Source: JAJVID01 sp035714085
Lineage (GTDB): Bacteria; Acidobacteriota; Blastocatellia; RBC074
DNA length: 64,000 nucleotides
Direction of reading: 5' to 3'
Assembly: GCA_035714085.1 (NCBI GenBank)
Contig: DASTMP010000084.1
Location: forward strand, 1 to 64,000
The position numbers and the translations under genes are program-made. The notes under the pieces were generated by a model, which was not told where the DNA came from, did not search any database, and worked only from the letters and a program-made list of their open reading frames with translations. Below are positions 20,710 to 29,134 of the stretch, one piece after another. Position 1 is the stretch's first letter; every line of letters begins with the position of its first letter.

Positions 20710-20806
20710 AGCCACAGAGCCACAGAGCCACAGAGAAGGTCTATGAATAGGTAAGAGCTGAACATTTCCTTAACTCTGTGTCTCTGTGTCTCTGTGTTTC
20801 TGTGGC
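20710..20806. repeat. Inverted tandem-repeat element (GCCACAGAG units)
   Basis: Arm 1 (20710-20736) is three GCCACAGA units. Arm 2 (20772-20806) is CTCTGTGT units ending in TTCTGTGGC. The spacer is about 35 bases. It lies between TonB receptor 2 and the DUF1932 gene. Confidence 0.85.
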
Positions 20807-20821
20807 AGTCTTATTGCGACT

Positions 20822-21727
20822 ATGAACAACGGGATGAAGATCGGCTTTATCGGCTTCGGCGAGGCGGGTTTCCATATCGCGCGGGGTTTGCGCGGCGCGG
20901 GCGTCTCCGGCGTCTGGGCCTACGATATTAATGCGCGCGCGCCTGGGCTGGGCGAGAAGATTCAGCGGCGCGCCGGCGAGGCTGAGGTCCCGCTCCTCGA
21001 ATCGAATGCGGAGCTGGCGGCGGCGAGCGATATTCTGCTTTCGACTGTGACTGCGAACCGCAGCATGGAGGCCGCGGAACAGACCGCCCCGTTTCTCACC
21101 TCGCGGCACATTTACGCCGATTTGAACTCGGTTTCGCCGGCGCTCAAACAAGCCATCGGGAAACTGATCGAGTCTCGCGGCGCGCGGTTTGTCGAGGCCG
21201 CGGTCATGTCGCCTGTGCCGCGTCACGGGGCCGCCGTACCAATGTTCCTGGGCGGCGCTCATGCGCCGGAGTTCGCCAGCCTGCTCTCGCCTTACGGCAT
21301 GAAGCTCGAAGTGATCTCCGAGCGAATCGGCGCCGCCTCCGCCGTCAAGATGTGTAGGAGCGTCGTCGTCAAAGGACTCGAAGCGTTGATGCTCGAATGC
21401 GTGTTGGGTAGTGTTCCTTACGGCGCTGACGAACGCGTCTTCGCCACCCTCGACGAGACGTTTCCGGGAATGGACTGGAAGAAGCTCGCAAGTTATATGA
21501 TCGGGCGCGTCGTCGAGCACGGAGAGCGGCGGGCGCGAGAGATGGAAGAGGTCTCCGCGACGCTGCGCTCCATCGGCGTCGAACCGATCATGGCCGAGGC
21601 GACCGCGCGCCGTCAGGACTCCCTCGCCGGTCTCGGACTGCTCGAACATTTCGGCGGCAATGCGCCGGACGATTACCGGGCTGTCGCGCAGGCTGTGGAG
21701 CTCAAAAAGAATTTTAGCCACGATTGA
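20822..21727 (+). CDS. NAD(P)-binding 6-phosphogluconate-dehydrogenase-like protein with DUF1932 domain
   Basis: 301 residues. The N-terminal Rossmann motif is GFIGFGEAG, followed by a beta-hydroxyacid dehydrogenase-like core (YADLNSVSP, VEAAVMSPVP, SAVKMCRSVVVKGLEAL with the conserved Lys). The C-terminal helical domain matches DUF1932. The substrate is unknown; relatives are found next to aromatic or C4-C6 dicarboxylate pathways. It may act on a hydroxy acid or enol intermediate of ring cleavage (inference). Start is either the ATG at 20822 or at 20834. The last codons (NFSHD) and the stop fall inside a repeat arm. Confidence 0.82.
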   Translation: MNNGMKIGFIGFGEAGFHIARGLRGAGVSGVWAYDINARAPGLGEKIQRRAGEAEVPLLESNAELAAASDILLSTVTANRSMEAAEQTAPFLTSRHIYADLNSVSPALKQAIGKLIESRGARFVEAAVMSPVPRHGAAVPMFLGGAHAPEFASLLSPYGMKLEVISERIGAASAVKMCRSVVVKGLEALMLECVLGSVPYGADERVFATLDETFPGMDWKKLASYMIGRVVEHGERRAREMEEVSATLRSIGVEPIMAEATARRQDSLAGLGLLEHFGGNAPDDYRAVAQAVELKKNFSHD

Positions 21728-21823
21728 ACACGAATATTCACGAATGTCAGCAAGGAGATGGAAAACAAAAAAGACTCCGGAACCAAAAAATATTCGTGTT
21801 CATTCGTGTTCATTCGTGGCTGA
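21715..21823. repeat. Inverted repeat (TAGCCACGA / CGAATATTCACGAA units)
   Basis: Arm 1 (21715-21750) overlaps the end of the DUF1932 gene. Arm 2 (21791-21823) is TATTCGTGTTCA units ending in TTCGTGGCTGA. The two arms are reverse complements over most of their length. Confidence 0.8.
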
Positions 21824-21847
21824 TATTTTTTTGTCGAAGAGAGTTTA

Positions 21848-23578
21848 ATGTATACCGCAAGCACGGCATTGATAGAGGCGTTGCGCGAAGCCGGCGTCTC
21901 GTTCATCTTCGCCAACCTGGGCAGCGATCACCCGGCGATCATCGAGAGCCTGGCCGAGGCGAGCGCGACCGGGCGACCGGCGCCGAGGCTTATCACCTGT
22001 CCGAACGAGATGGTCGCGCTGAGCGCGGCGCATGGTTTCGCTCAGGTCACGGGCCGCGCTCAGGCCGTGCTCGTCCATGTCGAATGCGGCACGCAGGCGC
22101 TCGCCGGCGCCTTGCACAACGCCGCCAAAGGCCGCATTCCGGTTCTGATCATCGCCGGCGCGTCTCCCTTCACACAGGAGGGCGAAATGCGCGGCAGCCG
22201 CAACGAATTCATTCAATGGATTCAGGACGTCTTCGATCAACGCGGCCTGGCGCGCGGCTACGTCAAGTATGACAACGAAATTCGCACCGGCAGGAACATC
22301 AAACAGATGGTTTTTCGCGCGTTGCAATTCGCGCGCAGCGATCCGAAAGGCCCGGTTTACCTGATGGCCGCTCGCGAGGTCCTGGAGGAAGAGGTTCCTC
22401 CTGTTGAAGCGCTTCCCGAAAACTGGCCTCCAATCAGGCCTTGCGCGCTCCCGCCTTCGGAGGTCGGAACGATTTTCGCCGATCTGTTGAGGGCGCGGCG
22501 GCCCCTGGTTGTCACGTCCTATCTTGGGCGGAACCCAGACGCCGTTACGGAATTGATTCGCCTGTGCGAACGACTGGCGATCGGCGTGCTCGAGTCCGTG
22601 CCGTCATACGTCAATTATCCGGCTGACGCCGGCTTGTATCTGGGAAATCAGTGGAACGAACCTGAACAAAACCGCGCGCTCGATGAAGCCGATTTCGTTT
22701 TGGTGATTGACAGCGATGTGCCCTGGATTCCCACGGTCAACAAACCGCGTAAGAACGCAGCTATTTATCACATCGACGTCGACCCGCTGAAAGAGCAAAT
22801 GCCGCTGTGGCAGATATCGGCGCGGCGCGTCTTTCGCGCCGACGCCGAGACGGCGTTGAGGCAGGTCAACGACTGTCTCGACATCGCAGAGATCGACAAG
22901 GAAGCGGTTAAAGAGCGCAGCGCGCATTACGCCCGATTGAGCAAGATGCGCCGCCAGAACCTGCTCCGGGCCGAGCAGCTGGAAGGAGATGTCATCACGC
23001 CGGAATATTTAACGGCTTGCGTCAGACAACAAATCGATCGGGACACGATTGTGTTGAATGAAGGGATCACGAATTTTGGGACGATCATTGATCACCTGGG
23101 CGGCCCGGGCCAAGGGGGAGGGATCCGCGCCGGTCATATGTTTACCAGCGGCGGAGGCTCTCTCGGCTGGAACGGCGGCGCGGCCATCGGCGTCAAGCTG
23201 GCCTGTCCCGACAAGACGGTGGTTTGTTTGACGGGCGACGGGTCATATATGTTCTCCGTCCCGTCTTCGGTTCATTGGATCGCGCGGCGCTATCAAACGC
23301 CGTTCATGCAGGTCATCTACAACAATCGGGGGTGGAAGGCCCCGAAGCTCTCGACGCTGGCGATTCACCCCGACGGCTACGCCAGCCGGAATGAGGACAT
23401 CGGCGTCAGCTTCGATCCGCCGCCGGATTATTCGGGAATCGCCGCCGCCGCCGGCGCCGCCTTCGCGCGAATCGTTCGGAGGCCCGAAGAGTTGAATTCC
23501 GCTCTGGCCGAGGCTTTTAACGCGGTTCGATACGAGCGGAGGTGCGCGGTGGTGGACGTCTGGTTGGCGCCATGTTGA
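21848..23578 (+). CDS. Thiamine-diphosphate-dependent enzyme (acetolactate synthase / benzoylformate decarboxylase superfamily)
   Basis: 576 residues with the three-domain ThDP layout. The N-terminal domain has the activating Glu in CPNEMVALSAAHG (Glu54). A central domain precedes a C-terminal ThDP-binding motif that begins GDGSYMF and ends about 30 residues later in YNN. The specific reaction cannot be read from the sequence. Possible roles in this context are decarboxylation of an aromatic 2-oxo acid or carboligation of a C3 product. GAAGAGAG precedes the ATG. The region after it to the next gene contains a 30-bp perfect inverted repeat. Confidence 0.85.
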   Translation: MYTASTALIEALREAGVSFIFANLGSDHPAIIESLAEASATGRPAPRLITCPNEMVALSAAHGFAQVTGRAQAVLVHVECGTQALAGALHNAAKGRIPVLIIAGASPFTQEGEMRGSRNEFIQWIQDVFDQRGLARGYVKYDNEIRTGRNIKQMVFRALQFARSDPKGPVYLMAAREVLEEEVPPVEALPENWPPIRPCALPPSEVGTIFADLLRARRPLVVTSYLGRNPDAVTELIRLCERLAIGVLESVPSYVNYPADAGLYLGNQWNEPEQNRALDEADFVLVIDSDVPWIPTVNKPRKNAAIYHIDVDPLKEQMPLWQISARRVFRADAETALRQVNDCLDIAEIDKEAVKERSAHYARLSKMRRQNLLRAEQLEGDVITPEYLTACVRQQIDRDTIVLNEGITNFGTIIDHLGGPGQGGGIRAGHMFTSGGGSLGWNGGAAIGVKLACPDKTVVCLTGDGSYMFSVPSSVHWIARRYQTPFMQVIYNNRGWKAPKLSTLAIHPDGYASRNEDIGVSFDPPPDYSGIAAAAGAAFARIVRRPEELNSALAEAFNAVRYERRCAVVDVWLAPC

Positions 23579-23634
23579 ACCTTCTGGGGAACGATTGATG
23601 TCGTTTACGACACCCCGAAAGAATGAAAACGCTC

Positions 23635-23717
23635 CCCTGGGAGCGCAGGCATCCTTGCCTGCGGCGTAACGCTCCTTACGGAGCTGCCCGCAGGCAAGGA
23701 TGCCTGCGCTCCCAGGG
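23635..23717. repeat. Perfect 30-bp inverted repeat, CTGGGAGCGCAGGC family
   Basis: Arms 23635-23664 and 23688-23717 are exact reverse complements around a 23-base spacer. A second, diverged member of the same sequence family is at 43087-43167, so this is a true dispersed repeat. Confidence 0.92.
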
Positions 23718-23737
23718 ATTTGCCGAGGAGTTTAGCA

Positions 23738-24817
23738 ATGTACAGAAGCGATGTAGTCGGAAGTCTACTGCGACCGGATTATTTGAAAGAAGCTCGCGGG
23801 CGTCATGAAGCGGGGGAGCTTTCGGACGCCGCGTTCAAACAGATCGAAGATCGCGCCGTGGCCGAGGCCATCGAATTGCAGGACCGCGCCGGCGTCGAAG
23901 TCGTCACCGACGGCGAGATGCGGCGCTACGCTTTTTACGGCCACCTGGTCGACGCCCTCGAGGGCTACGACAAATTGGGCGGATGGGCGATCCCGTTCCG
24001 TGATGAAAAGGGCGAGGAGGTGGTTCAGCCGCGCCCGGTTGTCGTCTCCAAGTTGCGGCGCAGGCGGCATATGTGCGCGGAAGAGTACACGTGGCTGCGT
24101 GCGCAAACGATGCGCCCGGCGAAGACCACTCTCGTCAGCGCGCAGCAGGCCGCCGCCTATTTCGACGCAGAAAAGTCGTCGGGCGCCTACGCGACGGTTG
24201 ACGCTTACCTGGCTGACCTCGTCGACATACTGCGCGGCGAGATCGAGGAACTGATCCGGCTGGGCTGCGTTTACGTTCAGATCGATTCGCCGCAATATAC
24301 GGCGCTGCTCGACCCAGATCTGCGCGAGGGCTACCGCAAGCGCGGTAATGACCCGGATCGTTTGCTCGATCTCTCGATTGAAATGGACAACGCCATCATC
24401 GGCAGTCATCCGGGTGTCACCTTTGGTTTGCACCTGTGCCGCGGCAACAATCAGAGCAAGTTTTACGCGCGTGGCGATTACGGGCCGATCACGAAGGTCT
24501 TTCGCAGGACGCGCTTCGACCGCTTCCTGCTCGAATTCGATGACGCGCGCTCCGGGGGGTTCGAGCCGCTGGCCCAAATGCCTGAAGACCGCGTCGTCGT
24601 GCTCGGATTGGTCAGCACGAAGAAAGGCGACCTCGAAAGCAAGGACGAGTTGAAGCGTCGCATCGAGGAAGCCTCTTCTTTTGTGCCGATAGAGCGGCTC
24701 GCGCTGAGCCCACAGTGCGGGTTCGCGTCAACGATGGAAGGCAATCTGCTGAGTGAAGCGGATCAGGAAGACAAGCTGCGGCTGGTCGCCGAGACCGCGC
24801 GCGAAGTGTGGGGGTAA
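23738..24817 (+). CDS. MetE-core-like (cobalamin-independent methionine synthase family) protein
   Basis: 359 residues, about half the length of full MetE and matching only its C-terminal catalytic barrel. It starts SDVVGSLLRP, has DGEMRR, and shows candidate zinc ligands in FGLHLCRGN (His and Cys) and LSPQCGF (Cys). It lacks the N-terminal MetE domain, as do archaeal and other core-type methyltransferases. It may transfer a methyl group from an unknown donor; next to aromatic genes, use of methoxy-aromatic substrates is a possibility but is only inference. GAGGAG precedes the ATG at 23738. Its stop is 2 bases before the next start, so it is coupled with the MFS transporter. Confidence 0.82.
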   Translation: MYRSDVVGSLLRPDYLKEARGRHEAGELSDAAFKQIEDRAVAEAIELQDRAGVEVVTDGEMRRYAFYGHLVDALEGYDKLGGWAIPFRDEKGEEVVQPRPVVVSKLRRRRHMCAEEYTWLRAQTMRPAKTTLVSAQQAAAYFDAEKSSGAYATVDAYLADLVDILRGEIEELIRLGCVYVQIDSPQYTALLDPDLREGYRKRGNDPDRLLDLSIEMDNAIIGSHPGVTFGLHLCRGNNQSKFYARGDYGPITKVFRRTRFDRFLLEFDDARSGGFEPLAQMPEDRVVVLGLVSTKKGDLESKDELKRRIEEASSFVPIERLALSPQCGFASTMEGNLLSEADQEDKLRLVAETAREVWG

Positions 24818-24819
24818 GC

Positions 24820-26196
24820 ATGTCCGTCCCCGTTACAGCGGCTAATCAAGGTTCTGCGGCGGCGCCACAAACAACCGAACCCAGCCTGAAGTACGCATGG
24901 TATGTCGTCTTCGTGTTGATGGTTTGTTATACGCTCTCGTTTATCGACCGGCAGATTCTCGGTATGCTGGTAGGCCCGATCAAACGAGACTTCGAAATCA
25001 GCGACACGGGCGTGGGGTTGTTACAGGGGCTGGCGTTCGTGGCCTTTTACACAATCCTGGGATTACCGGTGGGATGGCTGGTCGACAGGTACAGCCGCCG
25101 CACGATCATCGCCGTGGGGGTCTTTTTCTGGAGCCTGATGACCGCGATGTGCGCCGTGGCGGGTAATTTCTGGTCGCTCTTTGCCGCGAGAATGGGCGTA
25201 GGCGTGGGCGAAGCGACGCTCGCGCCGTCGGCGATGTCGATGACCTCGGACTACTTTCCCAAAGAGAGGCTCGGCGGCGCGCTCAGCGTTTATGCGATGG
25301 GAATCTTCGTTGGTTCGGGGATAGCGCAGATCGTCGGCGGCGCGGTGACGCAGGCGGTGACTGGAATGCCTGCGGTCACGCTGCCGGTTATCGGCGAGAC
25401 AGCCGCCTGGCGACTCACGTTTCTGATTGTGGGGCTGCCGGGGTTGCTGGTCGGATTGCTGATCTACACAGTGCGCGAACCGTTGCGCCGCAATCTGCTG
25501 CGAAAAGCCGATGGGCAGTCTTCGCAACTGAGCCTCGGCGAGGTGTTGCGCGAATTCGGCCTGCGCCGGCGGTCGGTGGTCGGCATATGCGTGGCGCTGT
25601 CGGCGCAGGCCGGGTGCAATTACGCAATATTCGCCTGGGCGCCGGAATACTTCCTGCGCGTCCACAAATGGGAACGGGCCACGACAGGGCTGACGCTGGG
25701 CGTGATGACTCTGACGGCGGGGATTTTGGGAATGTATGTGGGCGGCAAGCTTTGCGACCGCTGGGTCAGACAAGGGATTCACGAAGCGCCGCTCAAAGTC
25801 GGCGTTGTTGGCGCCGTCTGGGCGGGCGTCTTTTTCGGGCTGGCGATGAGCATGCCCAAGCTGACCTGGCTGCTCGTGTTGATGGTTCCTGCGCAATTCT
25901 TTCTGGCGCTGCCGGTCGGCAGTTCCTATGCGTCGTTGCAGTTGATCTTTCCGAATCAGTTGCGCGGGCAAGTCGCCGCGCTGCTTGTCTTCACCATCAG
26001 CCTCGGCGGCCAGTCGCTCGGGCCTTTGCTGCCGGGCGTTTTAAACGACTATCTGTTCCGCGACGGAAATATGGTCGGCAGGTCGCTCGCGATTACGGTC
26101 GTCCTGGCTTCCGCCGTTTCGGCGGCGCTTTGCAGAGCGACCTATAAACCATATCGAGCGCACTATGAATGGATGAGGAAGCTGGATGCGAAATGA
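24820..26196 (+). CDS. Major facilitator superfamily transporter
   Basis: 458 residues with about 12 hydrophobic segments. The first is YAWYVVFVLMVCYTLSFIDR, followed by the MFS loop 2-3 signature region (GWLVDRYSRRT) and loop 8-9 region (GGKLCDRW). It resembles the Spinster/ACS-like MFS group. It probably moves an aromatic or dicarboxylic acid across the inner membrane, given its place between the MetE-like gene and pobA (inference). The ATG at 24820 is two bases after the previous stop, with GGGGGTAAGC in front. Confidence 0.9.
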   Translation: MSVPVTAANQGSAAAPQTTEPSLKYAWYVVFVLMVCYTLSFIDRQILGMLVGPIKRDFEISDTGVGLLQGLAFVAFYTILGLPVGWLVDRYSRRTIIAVGVFFWSLMTAMCAVAGNFWSLFAARMGVGVGEATLAPSAMSMTSDYFPKERLGGALSVYAMGIFVGSGIAQIVGGAVTQAVTGMPAVTLPVIGETAAWRLTFLIVGLPGLLVGLLIYTVREPLRRNLLRKADGQSSQLSLGEVLREFGLRRRSVVGICVALSAQAGCNYAIFAWAPEYFLRVHKWERATTGLTLGVMTLTAGILGMYVGGKLCDRWVRQGIHEAPLKVGVVGAVWAGVFFGLAMSMPKLTWLLVLMVPAQFFLALPVGSSYASLQLIFPNQLRGQVAALLVFTISLGGQSLGPLLPGVLNDYLFRDGNMVGRSLAITVVLASAVSAALCRATYKPYRAHYEWMRKLDAK

Positions 26197-26307
26197 GAGT
26201 GGTTGGTGATTCGTGGTTGGTGGTTGGTGAGAGATGGGAAGCGAAGAAATCAACAATAACCACCAAATACTAACCACTAACCACTAACCACTAACCACTA
26301 ACCACTA
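26197..26307. repeat. Inverted tandem-repeat element (TGGTTGGTG / CCACTAA units) abutting pobA
   Basis: Arm 1 (26197-26232) consists of GTGGTTGGT units. Arm 2 (26257-26307) consists of about six ACCACTA units and runs directly into the pobA ATG. Confidence 0.85.
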
Positions 26308-27485
26308 TGCGGACACAGGTTGGCATTGTCGGAGCAGGCCCGGCGGGATTGCTGCTTGGGCGTCTGCTGTGGTTGCAGGGCATCGAATCCATCTTGATCG
26401 AAACCCGCAGCCGCGAGTATGTCGAAAGCCGCGTCCGGGCTGGCGTGCTGGAACAGGGCACGGTGGACATCCTCAACGAAGCGGGTGTCGGCGAGCGGAT
26501 GCGGCGACAGGGTCTCGTCCATCACGGCATCGAGCTGAGTTTTCGCGGGCGTCGCCATCGCGTCAATATGCATGAGCTGACCGGCGGCCGCGCCATCACG
26601 GTCTACGGCCAGACCGAAGTCGTCAAGGATTTGATCGGCGCGCGGCTCGACGCGGGCGCCGAGATATTCTTCGAGGTCGAGGACGTGAGCGTGCGCGACT
26701 TCGACGGCGAGACGCCGAAGATTCGCTTTCGATGGGCGGGCGAACAGCGAGAGATAGCCTGCGATTTCATCGCGGGCTGCGACGGCTCTCACGGCGTTTG
26801 CCGCGAGTCGATTCCCGACGGAGCGCTGACCGTCTACGAGCGGACTTATCCTTTCGGCTGGCTCGGCATTCTGGCCGAATCCAAACCCCCTTCGGAGGAG
26901 TTGATCTACTGTCATCACGAGCGCGGCTTCGCCCTCTTCAGCATGCGCTCCCCTCAGATCACGCGACTCTACATTCAATGCGACCCGAGCGAAGTGATCT
27001 CCAACTGGCCCGATGACCGCATCTGGGGGGAGTTGGAGACTCGGCTAGACGCCGGCGGCGATCTCGCGCTGAAAGAGGGGCCGATCTTTCAAAAGGGCGT
27101 CACGCCGATGCGCAGTTTCGTCGTCGAGCCGATGCAATACGGCCGGATGTTCCTAGCCGGAGACGCCGCGCACATCGTGCCGCCGACCGGCGCGAAAGGA
27201 CTCAACCTGGCCGCCGCGGATGTTCGCGTTCTCTCGCGGGCCTTCGGCGATTATTACCACGCGGGAAAAAGCGAACTGCTCGATCGATATTCGCAAACCT
27301 GCCTGCGCCGCGTCTGGCGCGCCGAGCATTTTTCGTGGTGGATGACTTCGCTGCTCCACCGCTTCCCGGACGCCACCCCGTTTCATCGGCGGATTCAATT
27401 GGCCGAATTGGAATATGTGACGGGCTCGCGCGCGGCCGCTACGGGGTTGGCGGAAAATTACGTAGGATTGCCTTTTGCGGAGTAG
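26307..27485 (+). CDS. pobA: 4-hydroxybenzoate 3-monooxygenase
   Basis: 392 residues, the usual PobA length. The FAD-binding motif GAGPAG is at residues 8-13, followed by ETRSREYVESRVRAGVLEQG, the DG motif CDGSHG, and the second flavin motif LAGDAAHIVPPTGAKG. It hydroxylates 4-hydroxybenzoate to protocatechuate with NADPH and O2, feeding the ring-cleavage dioxygenase. The start codon immediately follows the last unit of a tandem repeat arm and no Shine-Dalgarno is present. It is the last gene of the plus-strand catabolic run. Confidence 0.94.
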   Translation: MRTQVGIVGAGPAGLLLGRLLWLQGIESILIETRSREYVESRVRAGVLEQGTVDILNEAGVGERMRRQGLVHHGIELSFRGRRHRVNMHELTGGRAITVYGQTEVVKDLIGARLDAGAEIFFEVEDVSVRDFDGETPKIRFRWAGEQREIACDFIAGCDGSHGVCRESIPDGALTVYERTYPFGWLGILAESKPPSEELIYCHHERGFALFSMRSPQITRLYIQCDPSEVISNWPDDRIWGELETRLDAGGDLALKEGPIFQKGVTPMRSFVVEPMQYGRMFLAGDAAHIVPPTGAKGLNLAAADVRVLSRAFGDYYHAGKSELLDRYSQTCLRRVWRAEHFSWWMTSLLHRFPDATPFHRRIQLAELEYVTGSRAAATGLAENYVGLPFAE

Positions 27486-27533
27486 TTATTTTGTGGACAC
27501 TCAACTCATGAGAAGTTAGCTTGGGTCAGTTCC

Positions 27534-28913
27534 TTAATGTGTTGTCCACTCCCGTAGCAAGGCTTTGAAATCGTCCCGCTCCATTTTGCGGTTGGCGACG
27601 TAATTACCGTGTTTATTCTCTTCAGGCTTTAGTTGCTCGACCGGGGGCGGCGGCTCTGGACCAGTATGAAATGCGAAAGTGACAATATGCTTTATATCCA
27701 GCCCATGACAGGAAGCGCAGCGTGTGCGTAGCGAGGCGTAAACTGGCTCGGCAAAGCCGACGATGTTTACAGGCTGAGTGGAAGCGAAGGAGTAATCGTT
27801 CCCGGCGCTAGGCAGATAGCTTCCCGCTTTTTCATCGAGCGCAACCAGGCCGCCCGACCGGGGATTGCTGAGAAAAAGCTTGCGGCTGATTTCAAACTGG
27901 CCCAGCTCCGTCGGCGCCAAATTGCCGCGCCCGTCTTTGATGAATGATCGCTGTTGTACTTCGTAAGTAATCGGGCTTGGGACTACTGCGCCGTTGCTGT
28001 CGATTAACAGGCTCTGGATGACGAGCGCCACCGCAGCGAGTCTCCCGGCTCCTCCCCCCGCCTCCTCACGAAATTCATTGAGGAAAGCCTGCTGGTTCGC
28101 CGGTCGTGACGCCGCCTTGATGAAGACGCGCGCGGTCCGGCGGAAGCGGGCTGAATCGTCGTGCAGGCGATTCGGGAACCACCTGATTTCCATCCACTCT
28201 CTCCGAGTCCCAAACAGGTCGGGCAGGCTATGAACGACGGATGCGGCGGCGTAATTGTCCGGCAGTCTCTTGATCTCTTCCGGCGTCAGCGCAAGCCTCT
28301 TGATGAAGCGCGCCAGCAGCGGCAATAGTTCACTTCTGCGTTCGTTGAGCGATTCCCCCTGCGGGCCCCTGATGTATCTAAACCCGGAAAGAATATCGAA
28401 AGCCGCCCACACGTCCCCCTGCATCAGCGCGCGGTCGAGAGCCGGGCGGTCTCTGCTTTCGCCTAGCGCATCGGCGAGAGCGCGCTTGAGCATTGAATAG
28501 CGCGGCTCCATGAGCGCCTGAACCGCGCCGGCAGAGTTAAAGAATGAAGGGTAGAGCGGATCAATGGCGCCGTCGCCGCTCTCGATGCGCTCAAACAGGC
28601 CTGCGCTGAAGCGAAATTCGGAGGATATCCCCATCCGCCCAGAGATGAACGGCGCTCCCTCATTGAAATCCTGCGAGAGTCTGGTCTTTACTGTTCGTGT
28701 AAATAGACAGTAAAAAATGCGGTTCCACGAATCCCCCGGATCTGGATGATAGATCGCCTGCGGCTCATCTTTCGGCAGGGAGCCGAAGCGCGGGTTGAGG
28801 CCCGATTGCGCGGAGCAAAGCAACCCCAGCGCCACAAAGTGTAGAACGATACCAGCGAGGCGATATGGTCTGCGCCTGGATAACTTGTCGCGGATGCGGT
28901 TTATCATCGTCAT
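27534..28913 (-). CDS. Exported uncharacterised protein with one C-terminal haem c motif (CxxCH)
   Basis: About 459 residues from the ATG at 28913. A basic segment and a hydrophobic stretch (LAGIVLHFVALGLLCSAQ) form a signal peptide or lipoprotein-like leader. The body matches no family I recognise. Near the C-terminus, CASCHGLDIKH is a single CxxCH haem attachment site, followed by a Pro-rich linker. It may be a periplasmic monohaem protein. It resembles the fused haem domains of large acidobacterial and planctomycete proteins. The neighbours give no clear function. The other possible starts are at 28907 and 28991. Confidence 0.65.
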   Translation of the reverse strand: MTMINRIRDKLSRRRPYRLAGIVLHFVALGLLCSAQSGLNPRFGSLPKDEPQAIYHPDPGDSWNRIFYCLFTRTVKTRLSQDFNEGAPFISGRMGISSEFRFSAGLFERIESGDGAIDPLYPSFFNSAGAVQALMEPRYSMLKRALADALGESRDRPALDRALMQGDVWAAFDILSGFRYIRGPQGESLNERRSELLPLLARFIKRLALTPEEIKRLPDNYAAASVVHSLPDLFGTRREWMEIRWFPNRLHDDSARFRRTARVFIKAASRPANQQAFLNEFREEAGGGAGRLAAVALVIQSLLIDSNGAVVPSPITYEVQQRSFIKDGRGNLAPTELGQFEISRKLFLSNPRSGGLVALDEKAGSYLPSAGNDYSFASTQPVNIVGFAEPVYASLRTRCASCHGLDIKHIVTFAFHTGPEPPPPVEQLKPEENKHGNYVANRKMERDDFKALLREWTTH

Positions 28914-29022
28914 TACTCTGCTCGCCATTTTTCGCGCTCTTCCTGAGCCAACCCACTTACGATCCGTTTTATCTGACGCCGTACATATCATCGCAGCGCC
29001 GAGCGAAAAAGGACATCAAGGC

Positions 29023-29106
29023 GGAAACCGCGGATTTACGCCGATGCGATAGATCGTCACGAATAATCCGCGTCGATCTGTCGCATCCGTGTAAATCTGC
29101 GGTTCC
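29023..29106. repeat. Inverted repeat element upstream of the monohaem gene
   Basis: Arms 29023-29056 and 29074-29106 are reverse complements with a few mismatches (GGAAACCGCGGATTTACG versus GTAAATCTGCGGTTCC regions). Confidence 0.8.
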
Positions 29107-29134
29107 TTCTGTTCCCGACCTCGCCTACTCTGAT

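Noticed and set aside
26197..26307. Tandem units resembling a short CRISPR array (also at 58078-58199)
   Set aside because: Units are 7-9 bases without spacers of regular length, and the arms are inverted. No cas genes are present.
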